Source: a virus
Virus record (IMG/VR): IMGVR_UViG_3300046385_000030
Location: 1-31,163 of that record
Reading direction: 5' to 3' (one strand)
Length of the DNA stretch: 31,163 nucleotides
Shown here: positions 1 to 8,802 of the stretch, in pieces
Layout: each line of letters starts with the position of its first letter
How positions within the stretch are numbered: position 1 is the stretch's first letter
The notes under the pieces: model-generated
The model's database searches: none
The model's input: only the letters and a program-made list of their open reading frames with translations
Told to the model about the DNA's origin: nothing
Program-made: the position numbers and the translations under genes

Positions 1-492
1 AAGCTTAGCGGGAACGTATCTTCAGGTATTGAGCCATGGGCTGCTAATGTTTTTACCGAACAAAGCGCAAAAGGTACTTTCATTCGAAAGAATCCAAGCC
101 TAGTAAAACTATTAAAGAAACATAAAATTAATACAGATGAAATTTGGGCAAAAATATTGGCTGATGGAGGTTCTGTTCAAGATATTGACGAGCTCGATGA
201 TATTATGTTTAATCACGACATACCGGCTAAAGATGTTTTCAAAACGTTTAAAGAGATCAATCAATTAGAATTGGTTAATCAAGCAGGTATTAGACAACAA
301 TATATAGATCAGTCTGTTAGTTTGAATTTAGCTTTTCCTAGTGAAGCAACACCAAAGTGGATCAATAAGGTTCACATGGATGCATGGAAAAAAGGAATTA
401 AGACTCTGTATTATATGCGAACAGAATCAGTGTTGCGTGGCGATCTAGCCGCTAAAGCAATGGATGATGGTTGTTTATCTTGCGACGGATAA
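1..492 (+). CDS. nrdA: Ribonucleoside-diphosphate reductase, large (alpha) subunit, C-terminal part (5' end outside window)
   Basis: The reading frame is open from base 1, so this is the last 163 residues of a longer gene. An ATG- or TTG-initiated small ORF inside it is not the true start. The protein reduces ribonucleoside diphosphates to deoxyribonucleotides, feeding phage DNA synthesis in the cytoplasm. Visible class I alpha-subunit signatures are SGIEPW near the start, the GSVQ block, YIDQSVSLNLAFP, and the paired tyrosines in TLYYMRTES (409-414), which match the radical-transfer Tyr pair of the family. It ends in CLSC followed by Asp-Gly (472-489), the redox-active C-terminal cysteine pair that is re-reduced by thioredoxin or glutaredoxin. 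It is the only + strand gene here and converges on the minus-strand late operon, so it probably belongs to a separate early/middle replication module. Family assignment is firm; origin from the phage rather than the host rests on context. Confidence 0.93.
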   Translation, partial: KLSGNVSSGIEPWAANVFTEQSAKGTFIRKNPSLVKLLKKHKINTDEIWAKILADGGSVQDIDELDDIMFNHDIPAKDVFKTFKEINQLELVNQAGIRQQYIDQSVSLNLAFPSEATPKWINKVHMDAWKKGIKTLYYMRTESVLRGDLAAKAMDDGCLSCDG

Positions 493-589
493 AAGTGCAG
501 TATATTGCATATTATCTTGCAATTTGAATGATATTGTATAATATGTTGTACATAAATGCCATATAACGCATTATGTATAGCAAATAAAA

Positions 590-620
590 AAAGGGGATTC
601 TCGTAATTGAGGTCCCCTTT
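590..620. terminator. Bidirectional intrinsic terminator between nrdA and the late operon
   Basis: The stem AAAGGGGA (590-597) pairs with TCCCCTTT (613-620). It continues inward with CTC (600-602) against GAG (609-611), leaving a six-base loop. On the minus strand the stem is followed by a run of seven T, ideal for ending the late operon after the 2701-residue gene. On the + strand it is followed by CTTTGTTT, a weaker T-rich tail that can end nrdA transcription. Its position between two convergent genes fits a shared terminator. Confidence 0.85.
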
Positions 621-636
621 CTTTGTTTAAGAACTT

Positions 637-657
637 TAGGTATTGCGCCTATTTTTT
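637..657 (+). terminator. Possible weak second terminator for nrdA transcription
   Basis: TAGG (637-640) can pair with CCTA (648-651) around a seven-base loop, followed directly by six T (652-657) on the + strand. The stem is only four base pairs, so it would be a backup at best. Confidence 0.3.
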
Positions 658-664
658 CTTGTTC

Positions 665-3600
665 TTAGTTCATTGCATCATCTATTGAGTCACGAGTAAC
701 CTGCGTCTCTTCCCAAATGCGTTTTCTTTTAATAGCTTTGTCTTCTGCTACATTTCTTAAAGAATCTTTATATTGCTTTCTTTCTTCGCTAGACATATCT
801 TTAATCCTGTCTTGTAATTTAGCTTTTTTAATGATTCTATCTTTAGCAGCTTTTATAGAAGACTCTTCTTTTCTTTCAGCTTTTGCTTCAGCTCTTATTA
901 AGTCTTCACCTTCGTTAAGTGTTCCAACATCAAATGCTTTCCATCCTAAAGCTAAAGCAACACGTTGCCAAGTCTTATTTCTGGAATCCAATACCTCTGA
1001 AACGTTATTAACTTTATCAACAAGTCTATCTAATGGAAAGTTTGTTGTAGAAGCTACTACCTTACCTGCAATATCATAAGACGGGCTAAGATTAAGTTGG
1101 CCGTCTAACGTAACGTCCATTCCTCTCTTATCTATAATGTCTTTATCTATTTTTTCAGTGTTGATAGCACTATAAAGTTTAGCTGCTTTCGATCCAATTG
1201 GTGGTGATATACCTAATGCTGCTACAATTGTTTTAGCCTGATCGCCTTTAAACCCTTTCTCTCTTTCTTCAAAGAATTTTGTAACAACGTTTTTAGCAGT
1301 TGAAACAATAGCCCCAGTAATACCCGTACCTCTTAATATAGTATCAGCCATACCGTTAAGTATATTAGCATACTTTCTTTCGTTTGCCTTAGCTGTTTTC
1401 TCGTCTTCTTCTTCATCATCAAACAATGTTGCAAATAAAGCATTCTGCAAAGCAGAGAATACAATATTTTGTACCGCTCCATAATAAAGAATCTTAGATA
1501 CGTGTGTCTTTGCGTCTCCACGCCCGTTTATAAGGTCTCTAAAGGCTTTTTTCATCAAACGGTTATATTGCATTGGTGTGTTAGCAAAAGCTAATATAAG
1601 ACGTCCTGCTGTGCTCGCTTGTTGTTGAGAAAGTTTACTTGGATCTGATGACTGTTGGGATTCTTCGGTTGCATTGTCAAAATCTTCAAACGCTTTATCT
1701 TCTGCTTCTTTAGTAGATAAACCTTGTTTCTCGTAAGTCTTCACTCTGTTTCTATAAAACGTAGATCCACCAGCTGCAATTGCAAAACTATCCGCTATTT
1801 GTGTTGGTGTATATCCAATCTTAAGTAAATAACTTAAAGCTGCTTTCGCTTTGTTTTTAGATCCTTTAACTGCATTTGCAATCTCAGCTTCATTCACATC
1901 GGCTTTTAAACCTTCTCTTCTCTCTTTTAATTTATTAGAGTTGAAAATCATTGCAAAATCTTTCCAATATTGCGGTTGGTTTAAGAACGCTGCACTAGCC
2001 GCTACAGGATTGTTATCGGTCCAGTTCAAATAGTTGGTCGCTGCAATTGTTTGTAGAATCGCTGATCTTGTGTTAAGGAACATGATAGTACCGTTAGCAT
2101 TGGCAATCCAACTAACAAATGCGCTGGAAAACTTATCTGTCGATGTTTGATTAGAGCCATTTTTCATTCTAAATAACGAATCTTCTAATGCACTTCTATA
2201 ATTTGTACCTAACGCAGCCTCTATTTTATTCAAGTTTTCAGGAGAAAATATTTCATCAGAATTTTCAATAAATTCTTTTAATATATTTCTTCTACCAACT
2301 TTTTCAGTAGCATTGTGCAAATCAGAAACTATAGACTCAACATTCCAGTATTCCGTTGGCTCAACCCAACCTTTTAACTGCCCTGAAGCAATAGAAAGTT
2401 TATCAGCAAATTCTCTTAACTTAGCATCTTTTTTCACAGTATTAGACATTGCCATAACCTCTTTATCTGAAAGACCAGGAACAGCCATATCATTAGCTTT
2501 CCATAAATAAACTCTAACCGCTTGGTCATAAGTAAATTCCTTGCCTTCAACTTTCTTTTTAAGTTTTTTAGACTCGGCAGGATATTCAGCTTTTAATGCT
2601 TTGTAACCTTCTTTTATATTAGCACGAATATTATCTATTCTTTGTATACCTCTAGTGTATGGGCTAATAAGATTTGTCTTAAAGAATTCAAAGTGTTCTT
2701 CTCCTCTTTTGCCTTTACCTAAAAAGTCATAAAGTAATCCAGCAAAATCTTCAGCTGAAGGTGGTACAAAAAATCTAAATTTACCTTTACCGGCACCTTT
2801 TGTTCTTGCTGTTATACTAGAGAACTCTTCTCCTCTTCCAATACCAGTAGTTTCTTCAAGTATTGTATTGAAATCCTCTTTTAGGTTCCTGCTAAACTTA
2901 AGATCCGATGTAGATTGTTTTTGACTATTTTTATCAGGTGTTAATGCAAATACAATACCATTTTCTTCATTAAATGAGTTTACAGAAGTGTATTTCCATC
3001 CTAATTTACCTCCTAATGTGCTAGCCAATGTTTTATATAATCTAACACGGCTTGGTTCAGCAACGTCTACTCCAAAAGCAATTCCTTCTACTTTATTTTT
3101 CTGAATATAATCAGTCAACGCATTTGTAACTATACCTAATACTTCAAACGCATTGCCTGTATTCAAAATTTTAAAACCTAAATTTTTCTCGGTAAAACCA
3201 ACCCATTTTACGTTATCGTTATCTGTTAAATAAGTTAAAGGCAATTCCAAATTATTAGCTATTTTTTCAAGAGCTTCCTCCATGTTGGTTTCCTGTGGAA
3301 TACCATACCCTTTTACAGATCCTATGTTTATAGTATAAGTATATGGATCTACTTTAAAATCTGCTGATGTTACACCAAATTTAGTTTCCCATTCTAAATC
3401 AGCTTTTGTTGTTAGGCTAAATTTAGCATTCAATTCTTTAAGGTTTGAATTCTTCGGCAAAGAAAGTTCTTTAGCTTTCCAGCCTTGATATAATAGCGCA
3501 TTGGATAATTTTACATCAATAGTTTTGTTCCTACTGTCAGCAAACGACTCAGGCACTAATATAGCTGTAGAATTGAATTCTATGTTTTTTTCATTAGCAA

Positions 3601-6600
3601 CTATACTTTTAAATATACTTGACATAACTTTTATTATAGCATCCTCGTGTTCTACCTTATATACAGTTGATTGCCCGCTAGTGTCAATTACAGCACCTGT
3701 TATAGCAGATAAAGCACGCACCCCATTAATTATATTTGCGTTACCAGAAAATATAATTCCTAGTGAATTGATTCTTTTAGCTTTTTCCTCTTTACCTATG
3801 TTTTTTGTGTGGACCCAGGCTCTTAAATTTTCAAAGTATAGTTCTGCTTTTCTCTTATTCACAGCATTAAACTTTGCTAATTCATCTAAATTTTCCTGTA
3901 TTAGCCCTAAGTTTGTAGGGTTGTTTAAAATTATATTCTTAAACTTATCTAGCTTAGTTCTATTTATGCTGGTATATCCTCTTGTTTTAGCAGGTAATTT
4001 TAAGAGCTCTTTTTCTATAGCTGCTTTTATTTTATTAGCTTCTTTTGATATTTCAGAAGCATTTTCAGATACAATGCTATTGAATGTTTGAACTGACTGT
4101 AAATTTATTATATAGTTCAATCTCTCTTCATCTTTAATTACATCGCCGTTTTTATCAATAATCTTTTTATAATCGTTTTTGATAAAATTATAGCTTAGTC
4201 CTGACGTTCTATAATGCAGCCCTAATAAAGATTTTATTAAACCAATATCGTCTGCTAATATATTTGGAAAACTTTTTATTAATTCATTTATAGTTTGCAA
4301 GTGACTTATTAAACTATCTTCTTTAAAGTTTGTTTTCCCTATAACAGAATCTGATAGTGTGTTTAAATCTTTATATTTATAAGAATTTAATATAGCATTA
4401 AATGCTTTAACATACTGCTTGTTTTTTCCATTAACTTTAGAGGGATCTTCCCCTTGTTCAATTCCAAGTACGCCCTCGGCGCTATATTTAATTTCTAATG
4501 AGAATTGTATTTTAGATGCCCCCGCTTTTAAGTCTGCTTGTTGTTCTAATGTTTGAACAGCAGCCATCCTAACAGCGGTATTAGACGCAATTTTACCATA
4601 CAACCTAATCATAGCTAGCATTGTTTGAGCTCTAGGGTCTTTACCTCCAAACGCTAAACCAACACCGTCTTCTTTTATACCAAAAGCAGCAAGAAAATCA
4701 CGATGGGTAATATTCTTTTTTAACTCAAAAGGTATTAACCCTGCCCCTTTGCTAAGCCTTTCTTTTTGATCGTAGAACTCTGCTTGTATTTTTCTAGGAA
4801 TACTTAGTCCGGTGCCTATCAAACTCTCACTTGCCGGTGTGCCTTCTAGTATAGCTCCTTCAGGTAATAACTTTATAAGCTTTACTCTGTTTTCGTATAT
4901 TATTTTTTGTATTGGAGCAATTTCTGGGGTAGCTAAGTTAGCGGCTGCATTTGTCACTTTAGCTGTTGGGATACCAAAGAATTTACCAGTAACTTCAGGG
5001 GCTAAATCATTCAGCTTAGCAAAAGTTAAACTAGCAATTTCTTTTTCATTCATAGCTTCTAACGCAGAATTTACAGCATTAGAATACTCAGTAGATAACT
5101 TATCACCCATCATATCTAACGGATTGATAAGTCCAGATTGTCTCTCTTCTTCTTCTCGCATCTCGTCAAGAGTGGAATCAAAAGAATAATCGTCGTCCAT
5201 GCTATCATTGTACGATGTTGCTCCTTCGTCAATTTCCTTAGAGAATTCTTTAGCTAATATTCTGCGTGATACTTCAATAGCTCTAACAGGAAGATACTTA
5301 TTTATATAAGCAGCCAATGGCACACCAGAGTTTGGATCGTATGCTTTTATCAAGTCGTATAATCCATTTTTACCAGTCTCAAGTTCGTCTGTTAATAGCG
5401 GTTTATCAAACCCAGGAGCATCGCGCCTTTTGTCCACAAGCTTAGCAACTATAGGTTTAAATAATTTGATAATATCAAAAGCACCGTCAACACCTTTGCT
5501 GTCGTATATTTCTTGTACTTTTTCAGAAGCGACTGTTCCCTTGTTTTCTTTTACAATTTTTTCAGCGTCAGCTTCCTCTTTGTCAACTACAGGTTTCTCT
5601 TCTTTTTTGACTTCTACTTTAGGCTTTGGATTCTTAGCTTCTTCTTCTTCTCTGTCAAGTTCATCCATTAATTCATCAAAGCGGTCAACATCTATTTCGT
5701 CTTGAGCCAATTTTTCTTCTAACTCATCTCTTCTTTCGTCTATAGATTTTGAAAACTTTAAATCACCGGCTACCTTCGCTTTATTGTCAATAGATTTTTC
5801 AGCAAATTGCTTTATCAATCCAGTTAATTCACCTTCTTCAAAAGACGAAGAAAAACTTTTTAATAAATCAAGAACATCTTTACCAGTGTTTAAACCTTCA
5901 AATTTTCCAGAGCTTATTTCTTTTTTGAACGTATTTTTAAACGAATCTAATAATTTAGGTAAAAATTTAACGTCTTTTTCTATGTCTCTATCTGAAAGTG
6001 TTGTCAATGCTTTCACTAACTTCTCTTCAGCCACCGCATTTTTTGAAAAGCCAGAGTAATTTTCTTCTACTTTAGCAAATACTTCTTTCATTCCTGAATA
6101 TCTGGAAACCATGTATTTTTCCAGCAAATTAGAAATTTCAGCAATGTTAGCGCCTGATTCTAATATTTTATTGAATATTGTTCTATGAGATGCTTCGTGT
6201 TGTACTACACGACGATCATTAACCGAAGCGGAGTCTCTAACGTGAATTGCTATAGGCATTCCGTCCGCTACGCCAAGCATCGTTCCTGATATGTCAACAG
6301 GTTTGCCTGTTCTAGCCTCAGTCTCTTTTTTACTTTTTTCAATTTCTTTTATAGACTCAAGCATTTTAGCTTTAACTTCTTCACTAGCAGTTGACTGTTC
6401 GACGTTTTGCCTAGCCGTATTTAGCGCTTTTTCTAAAGTGTTTTCAACTACCATTACAGTTTCTACACCGGAATTATTAGCAGCGTTCCAAGCCATATCA
6501 AAGTTCTTTGCTTTTTGTAATTCTTTCGATATAACAGAGTTACCTATAATCCTTTGTTGTCTGTCATTTAAAGTTTTAATTCTTGTGCTAAGATCTTGTA

Positions 6601-8770
6601 TTAGACTTTTTTTATCTACAGAATCGATCTCTGTATTTTCGTTTATTTCGTCTATTCTTTTTCTTAATTCGTATTTTTCAGAATCTATATTAAGTAATCC
6701 TTTTTTATCTTTATTACTCAACTGATCAATCACAGCTTCAGTTTCGCCTTTCAATTTTAGATTGTCATCCAGCAAAGCTTGCTTTCTTTCATTTAAAATA
6801 GATATAGCTTTTTTACTGTCTTCAGTTATTTCGCCAGATAATGTTTGGTTGATTTGCTTATTTATCCTAGCAATCTCAATTGAATTAGATTTCGCTTTAT
6901 TAGCATTACCATCTGCAGAAAACGCTCTATAAATATCAGCAGCTAATACAGGCGATTGGAAACCTAACCCTGACATAAACGCACCGCTTAAGTAAGCTTC
7001 CCCTAATCCGTTAGTTAACGATATATTCTTATCGAGTAAAAATTTATCTGTGGCATTCTGCATTAATTGAGATAAAAGCTCAGCGCTACCTTCTTTATTT
7101 ACGTTTACGCCATAGCTCTTTAAGGCATCGCCTACAGTAAATATTTCATTCGTTAAATCGTCTCTTAAATCAAAACTTTTAGAGTACGCCTTCTTCAATG
7201 TGGTAAGTTGGTCAAGCTCTACTTTTTCTGTTAAGTATTCAGCAGCCCCATATAACAAACCAGACGCATAATATTTAAGTGGAGATATTTTCAATCCAGG
7301 GGTAGATTCTATTTCAATGTCCATATCGGTCATTTTATTACCCGCAGAACCTGCAGATATTAAAGCTAACCCAATTTCTGGCGCTAACAGTGTGGCTGCT
7401 GTGGAAACAACTTGATTACTGAATAAATCAATAGCAAATGATCCAAATTTCTCAGCGCCGCCAGTAATTCCTTCTACAGCACCTATTTCTCTACGTACAG
7501 ATGAATTTATGTCGTCTGATAATTCGCTAGCATTTCTGCTAAAATTTTCAACACCTTCAGTGCTACTATCGATAAATCTACCTACTGGTTTTAAAAAGTC
7601 GGGTAATATAGCTTCAACGCCGTCACCTGTAATTCTTTTTGTTAATCCACCAACTGTTATTTCTTTACCAAGTTTAGCAACGCCTCCAACAGCTTTGACT
7701 AACGTGCTAGCGATTCTTGATGGCCAAACGTCAATTTCTCTATAGCTTCGATTAGCTACGTCGGCAATTGCTGAGAAGTCTTGCGCCTCTTCAATTTTAA
7801 CATTTAATAATTCTAATTCTTTAGATCTTGCAGTCTTAAGTGCATTATAGCTATCTAAAAGTCTATTTCTTTTTATTTCTATGTCAGGAGTCGCATAATT
7901 AGGATTCGCTTTTGCTTTTGAATCAATGTCCGTGATTTCTTTCTGAGCTTCAGCTATACCAACATTATATAATTTCATTTTAGAAATACCGGTTTTTACC
8001 GCTTCGTTTGGTTTTCTAGTAAGTTCATCTGACATTATTTTTCTACCAGCAGAATACAGTATCTCTTTTTCAGTTGGCATAGCTATTCCTCCAACAGCTA
8101 AAGCTCTTGAAGCAACACTTTCCATTACATCTGAAAAGCTAAACATCTTATCCTCGTACTCACTCGTCACTTTTTCAGCTTTAGAGCTAAGCAAGTCCAT
8201 TTTTCTTTCTCTTTTAGCAAGTCTTTTAGCTTCAGCAACGGCATCTTCGCTAGATACTTCTCTGATAGATATTTTATTCTTTTTAGCTATGTTTGTTTTT
8301 GCCGTACCGATATAATCGTCATATACGTTTTTTTCCTCTAACACATACCCATAGTCAGGAGTACCCATTGCATCATAAGTAACAGGCGCTTCCTCCCCGG
8401 AATAGTCAACTCTAGGAACCATCACTTTTCCTTTTTCAACGCTAGTTTCTATTTCATCAGATTCTTCGTCGCTAATAAATATGTCTTTTAGTTTTGTTAA
8501 AGCATCGGAAGTGTAATCAAAAGCATCGTTAACAAAGCTGTCATCTTCTTCTCTAACCTTCCTTTTAAAATTAGAGGCTTTTGGCATTGGAGCCTCTGCA
8601 AGTTTAGAAATACCTAATATTTCATTAGAACCAACATTTGTTTTACCCCATGTTTTGTCAAGCTCTTTTTGCGTTATTTTTTTAGCTGCAGGCTTTTTCT
8701 TTTTAGTATTAAACCCCTTATTCGCAAAGGGGTTGTTATACAATTCATTTTCTTCTCCTATGTTTAACAT
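665..8770 (-). CDS. 2701-residue internal virion 'polyvalent' megaprotein with HExxH peptidase motif
   Basis: Last gene of the late operon, placed like the largest ejection protein in podoviruses. Visible parts in order: a lysine-rich, probably disordered N-terminus; glycine/alanine-rich hydrophobic stretches around residues 345-380 and 455-480; charged coiled-coil about 640-800; a zinc metallopeptidase motif HEASH at 858-862 with AEEKLVKAL near 914-922 offering a third metal ligand; an acidic linker about 1010-1080; a sigma-factor-like stretch about 1140-1280; and a C-terminal helical block about 2240-2460 that resembles the domains found at the ends of phage large polyvalent proteins. DLKFSK (1003-1008) and DLKFSR (1956-1961) recur between blocks. 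No lytic transglycosylase or RNA polymerase DxDGD-type motif was recognised. The start ATG is preceded by A/T-rich sequence without Shine-Dalgarno. Likely carried in the capsid and delivered with the DNA; that role is inferred from position and composition. Confidence 0.75.
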   Translation of the reverse strand: MLNIGEENELYNNPFANKGFNTKKKKPAAKKITQKELDKTWGKTNVGSNEILGISKLAEAPMPKASNFKRKVREEDDSFVNDAFDYTSDALTKLKDIFISDEESDEIETSVEKGKVMVPRVDYSGEEAPVTYDAMGTPDYGYVLEEKNVYDDYIGTAKTNIAKKNKISIREVSSEDAVAEAKRLAKRERKMDLLSSKAEKVTSEYEDKMFSFSDVMESVASRALAVGGIAMPTEKEILYSAGRKIMSDELTRKPNEAVKTGISKMKLYNVGIAEAQKEITDIDSKAKANPNYATPDIEIKRNRLLDSYNALKTARSKELELLNVKIEEAQDFSAIADVANRSYREIDVWPSRIASTLVKAVGGVAKLGKEITVGGLTKRITGDGVEAILPDFLKPVGRFIDSSTEGVENFSRNASELSDDINSSVRREIGAVEGITGGAEKFGSFAIDLFSNQVVSTAATLLAPEIGLALISAGSAGNKMTDMDIEIESTPGLKISPLKYYASGLLYGAAEYLTEKVELDQLTTLKKAYSKSFDLRDDLTNEIFTVGDALKSYGVNVNKEGSAELLSQLMQNATDKFLLDKNISLTNGLGEAYLSGAFMSGLGFQSPVLAADIYRAFSADGNANKAKSNSIEIARINKQINQTLSGEITEDSKKAISILNERKQALLDDNLKLKGETEAVIDQLSNKDKKGLLNIDSEKYELRKRIDEINENTEIDSVDKKSLIQDLSTRIKTLNDRQQRIIGNSVISKELQKAKNFDMAWNAANNSGVETVMVVENTLEKALNTARQNVEQSTASEEVKAKMLESIKEIEKSKKETEARTGKPVDISGTMLGVADGMPIAIHVRDSASVNDRRVVQHEASHRTIFNKILESGANIAEISNLLEKYMVSRYSGMKEVFAKVEENYSGFSKNAVAEEKLVKALTTLSDRDIEKDVKFLPKLLDSFKNTFKKEISSGKFEGLNTGKDVLDLLKSFSSSFEEGELTGLIKQFAEKSIDNKAKVAGDLKFSKSIDERRDELEEKLAQDEIDVDRFDELMDELDREEEEAKNPKPKVEVKKEEKPVVDKEEADAEKIVKENKGTVASEKVQEIYDSKGVDGAFDIIKLFKPIVAKLVDKRRDAPGFDKPLLTDELETGKNGLYDLIKAYDPNSGVPLAAYINKYLPVRAIEVSRRILAKEFSKEIDEGATSYNDSMDDDYSFDSTLDEMREEEERQSGLINPLDMMGDKLSTEYSNAVNSALEAMNEKEIASLTFAKLNDLAPEVTGKFFGIPTAKVTNAAANLATPEIAPIQKIIYENRVKLIKLLPEGAILEGTPASESLIGTGLSIPRKIQAEFYDQKERLSKGAGLIPFELKKNITHRDFLAAFGIKEDGVGLAFGGKDPRAQTMLAMIRLYGKIASNTAVRMAAVQTLEQQADLKAGASKIQFSLEIKYSAEGVLGIEQGEDPSKVNGKNKQYVKAFNAILNSYKYKDLNTLSDSVIGKTNFKEDSLISHLQTINELIKSFPNILADDIGLIKSLLGLHYRTSGLSYNFIKNDYKKIIDKNGDVIKDEERLNYIINLQSVQTFNSIVSENASEISKEANKIKAAIEKELLKLPAKTRGYTSINRTKLDKFKNIILNNPTNLGLIQENLDELAKFNAVNKRKAELYFENLRAWVHTKNIGKEEKAKRINSLGIIFSGNANIINGVRALSAITGAVIDTSGQSTVYKVEHEDAIIKVMSSIFKSIVANEKNIEFNSTAILVPESFADSRNKTIDVKLSNALLYQGWKAKELSLPKNSNLKELNAKFSLTTKADLEWETKFGVTSADFKVDPYTYTINIGSVKGYGIPQETNMEEALEKIANNLELPLTYLTDNDNVKWVGFTEKNLGFKILNTGNAFEVLGIVTNALTDYIQKNKVEGIAFGVDVAEPSRVRLYKTLASTLGGKLGWKYTSVNSFNEENGIVFALTPDKNSQKQSTSDLKFSRNLKEDFNTILEETTGIGRGEEFSSITARTKGAGKGKFRFFVPPSAEDFAGLLYDFLGKGKRGEEHFEFFKTNLISPYTRGIQRIDNIRANIKEGYKALKAEYPAESKKLKKKVEGKEFTYDQAVRVYLWKANDMAVPGLSDKEVMAMSNTVKKDAKLREFADKLSIASGQLKGWVEPTEYWNVESIVSDLHNATEKVGRRNILKEFIENSDEIFSPENLNKIEAALGTNYRSALEDSLFRMKNGSNQTSTDKFSSAFVSWIANANGTIMFLNTRSAILQTIAATNYLNWTDNNPVAASAAFLNQPQYWKDFAMIFNSNKLKERREGLKADVNEAEIANAVKGSKNKAKAALSYLLKIGYTPTQIADSFAIAAGGSTFYRNRVKTYEKQGLSTKEAEDKAFEDFDNATEESQQSSDPSKLSQQQASTAGRLILAFANTPMQYNRLMKKAFRDLINGRGDAKTHVSKILYYGAVQNIVFSALQNALFATLFDDEEEDEKTAKANERKYANILNGMADTILRGTGITGAIVSTAKNVVTKFFEEREKGFKGDQAKTIVAALGISPPIGSKAAKLYSAINTEKIDKDIIDKRGMDVTLDGQLNLSPSYDIAGKVVASTTNFPLDRLVDKVNNVSEVLDSRNKTWQRVALALGWKAFDVGTLNEGEDLIRAEAKAERKEESSIKAAKDRIIKKAKLQDRIKDMSSEERKQYKDSLRNVAEDKAIKRKRIWEETQVTRDSIDDAMN

Positions 8771-8802
8771 ATTGTTAGTTTAATAGTTTATTCAGATATT
8801 AA

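Noticed and set aside
157-492. Separate 111-residue gene on the + strand
   Set aside because: The same frame is open to base 1 and the upstream residues continue the ribonucleotide reductase pattern, so the TTG at 157 is internal.
507-535. Sigma-70-like promoter TTGCAA ... TATAAT on the + strand after nrdA
   Set aside because: The spacing is only 14 bases, no + strand gene follows, and Bacteroidetes promoters have a different consensus.
3501-4091. 196-residue + strand ORF inside the megaprotein gene
   Set aside because: It is antisense to a long, well-formed coding frame, is hydrophobic and Ser/Leu-rich as expected of a shadow of a Lys/Glu-rich gene, and has no family pattern.
5580-5730. 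TTC/TCT-rich simple repeat
   Set aside because: It is the coding sequence of an acidic Glu/Asp/Lys linker in the megaprotein, not a separate repeat element.
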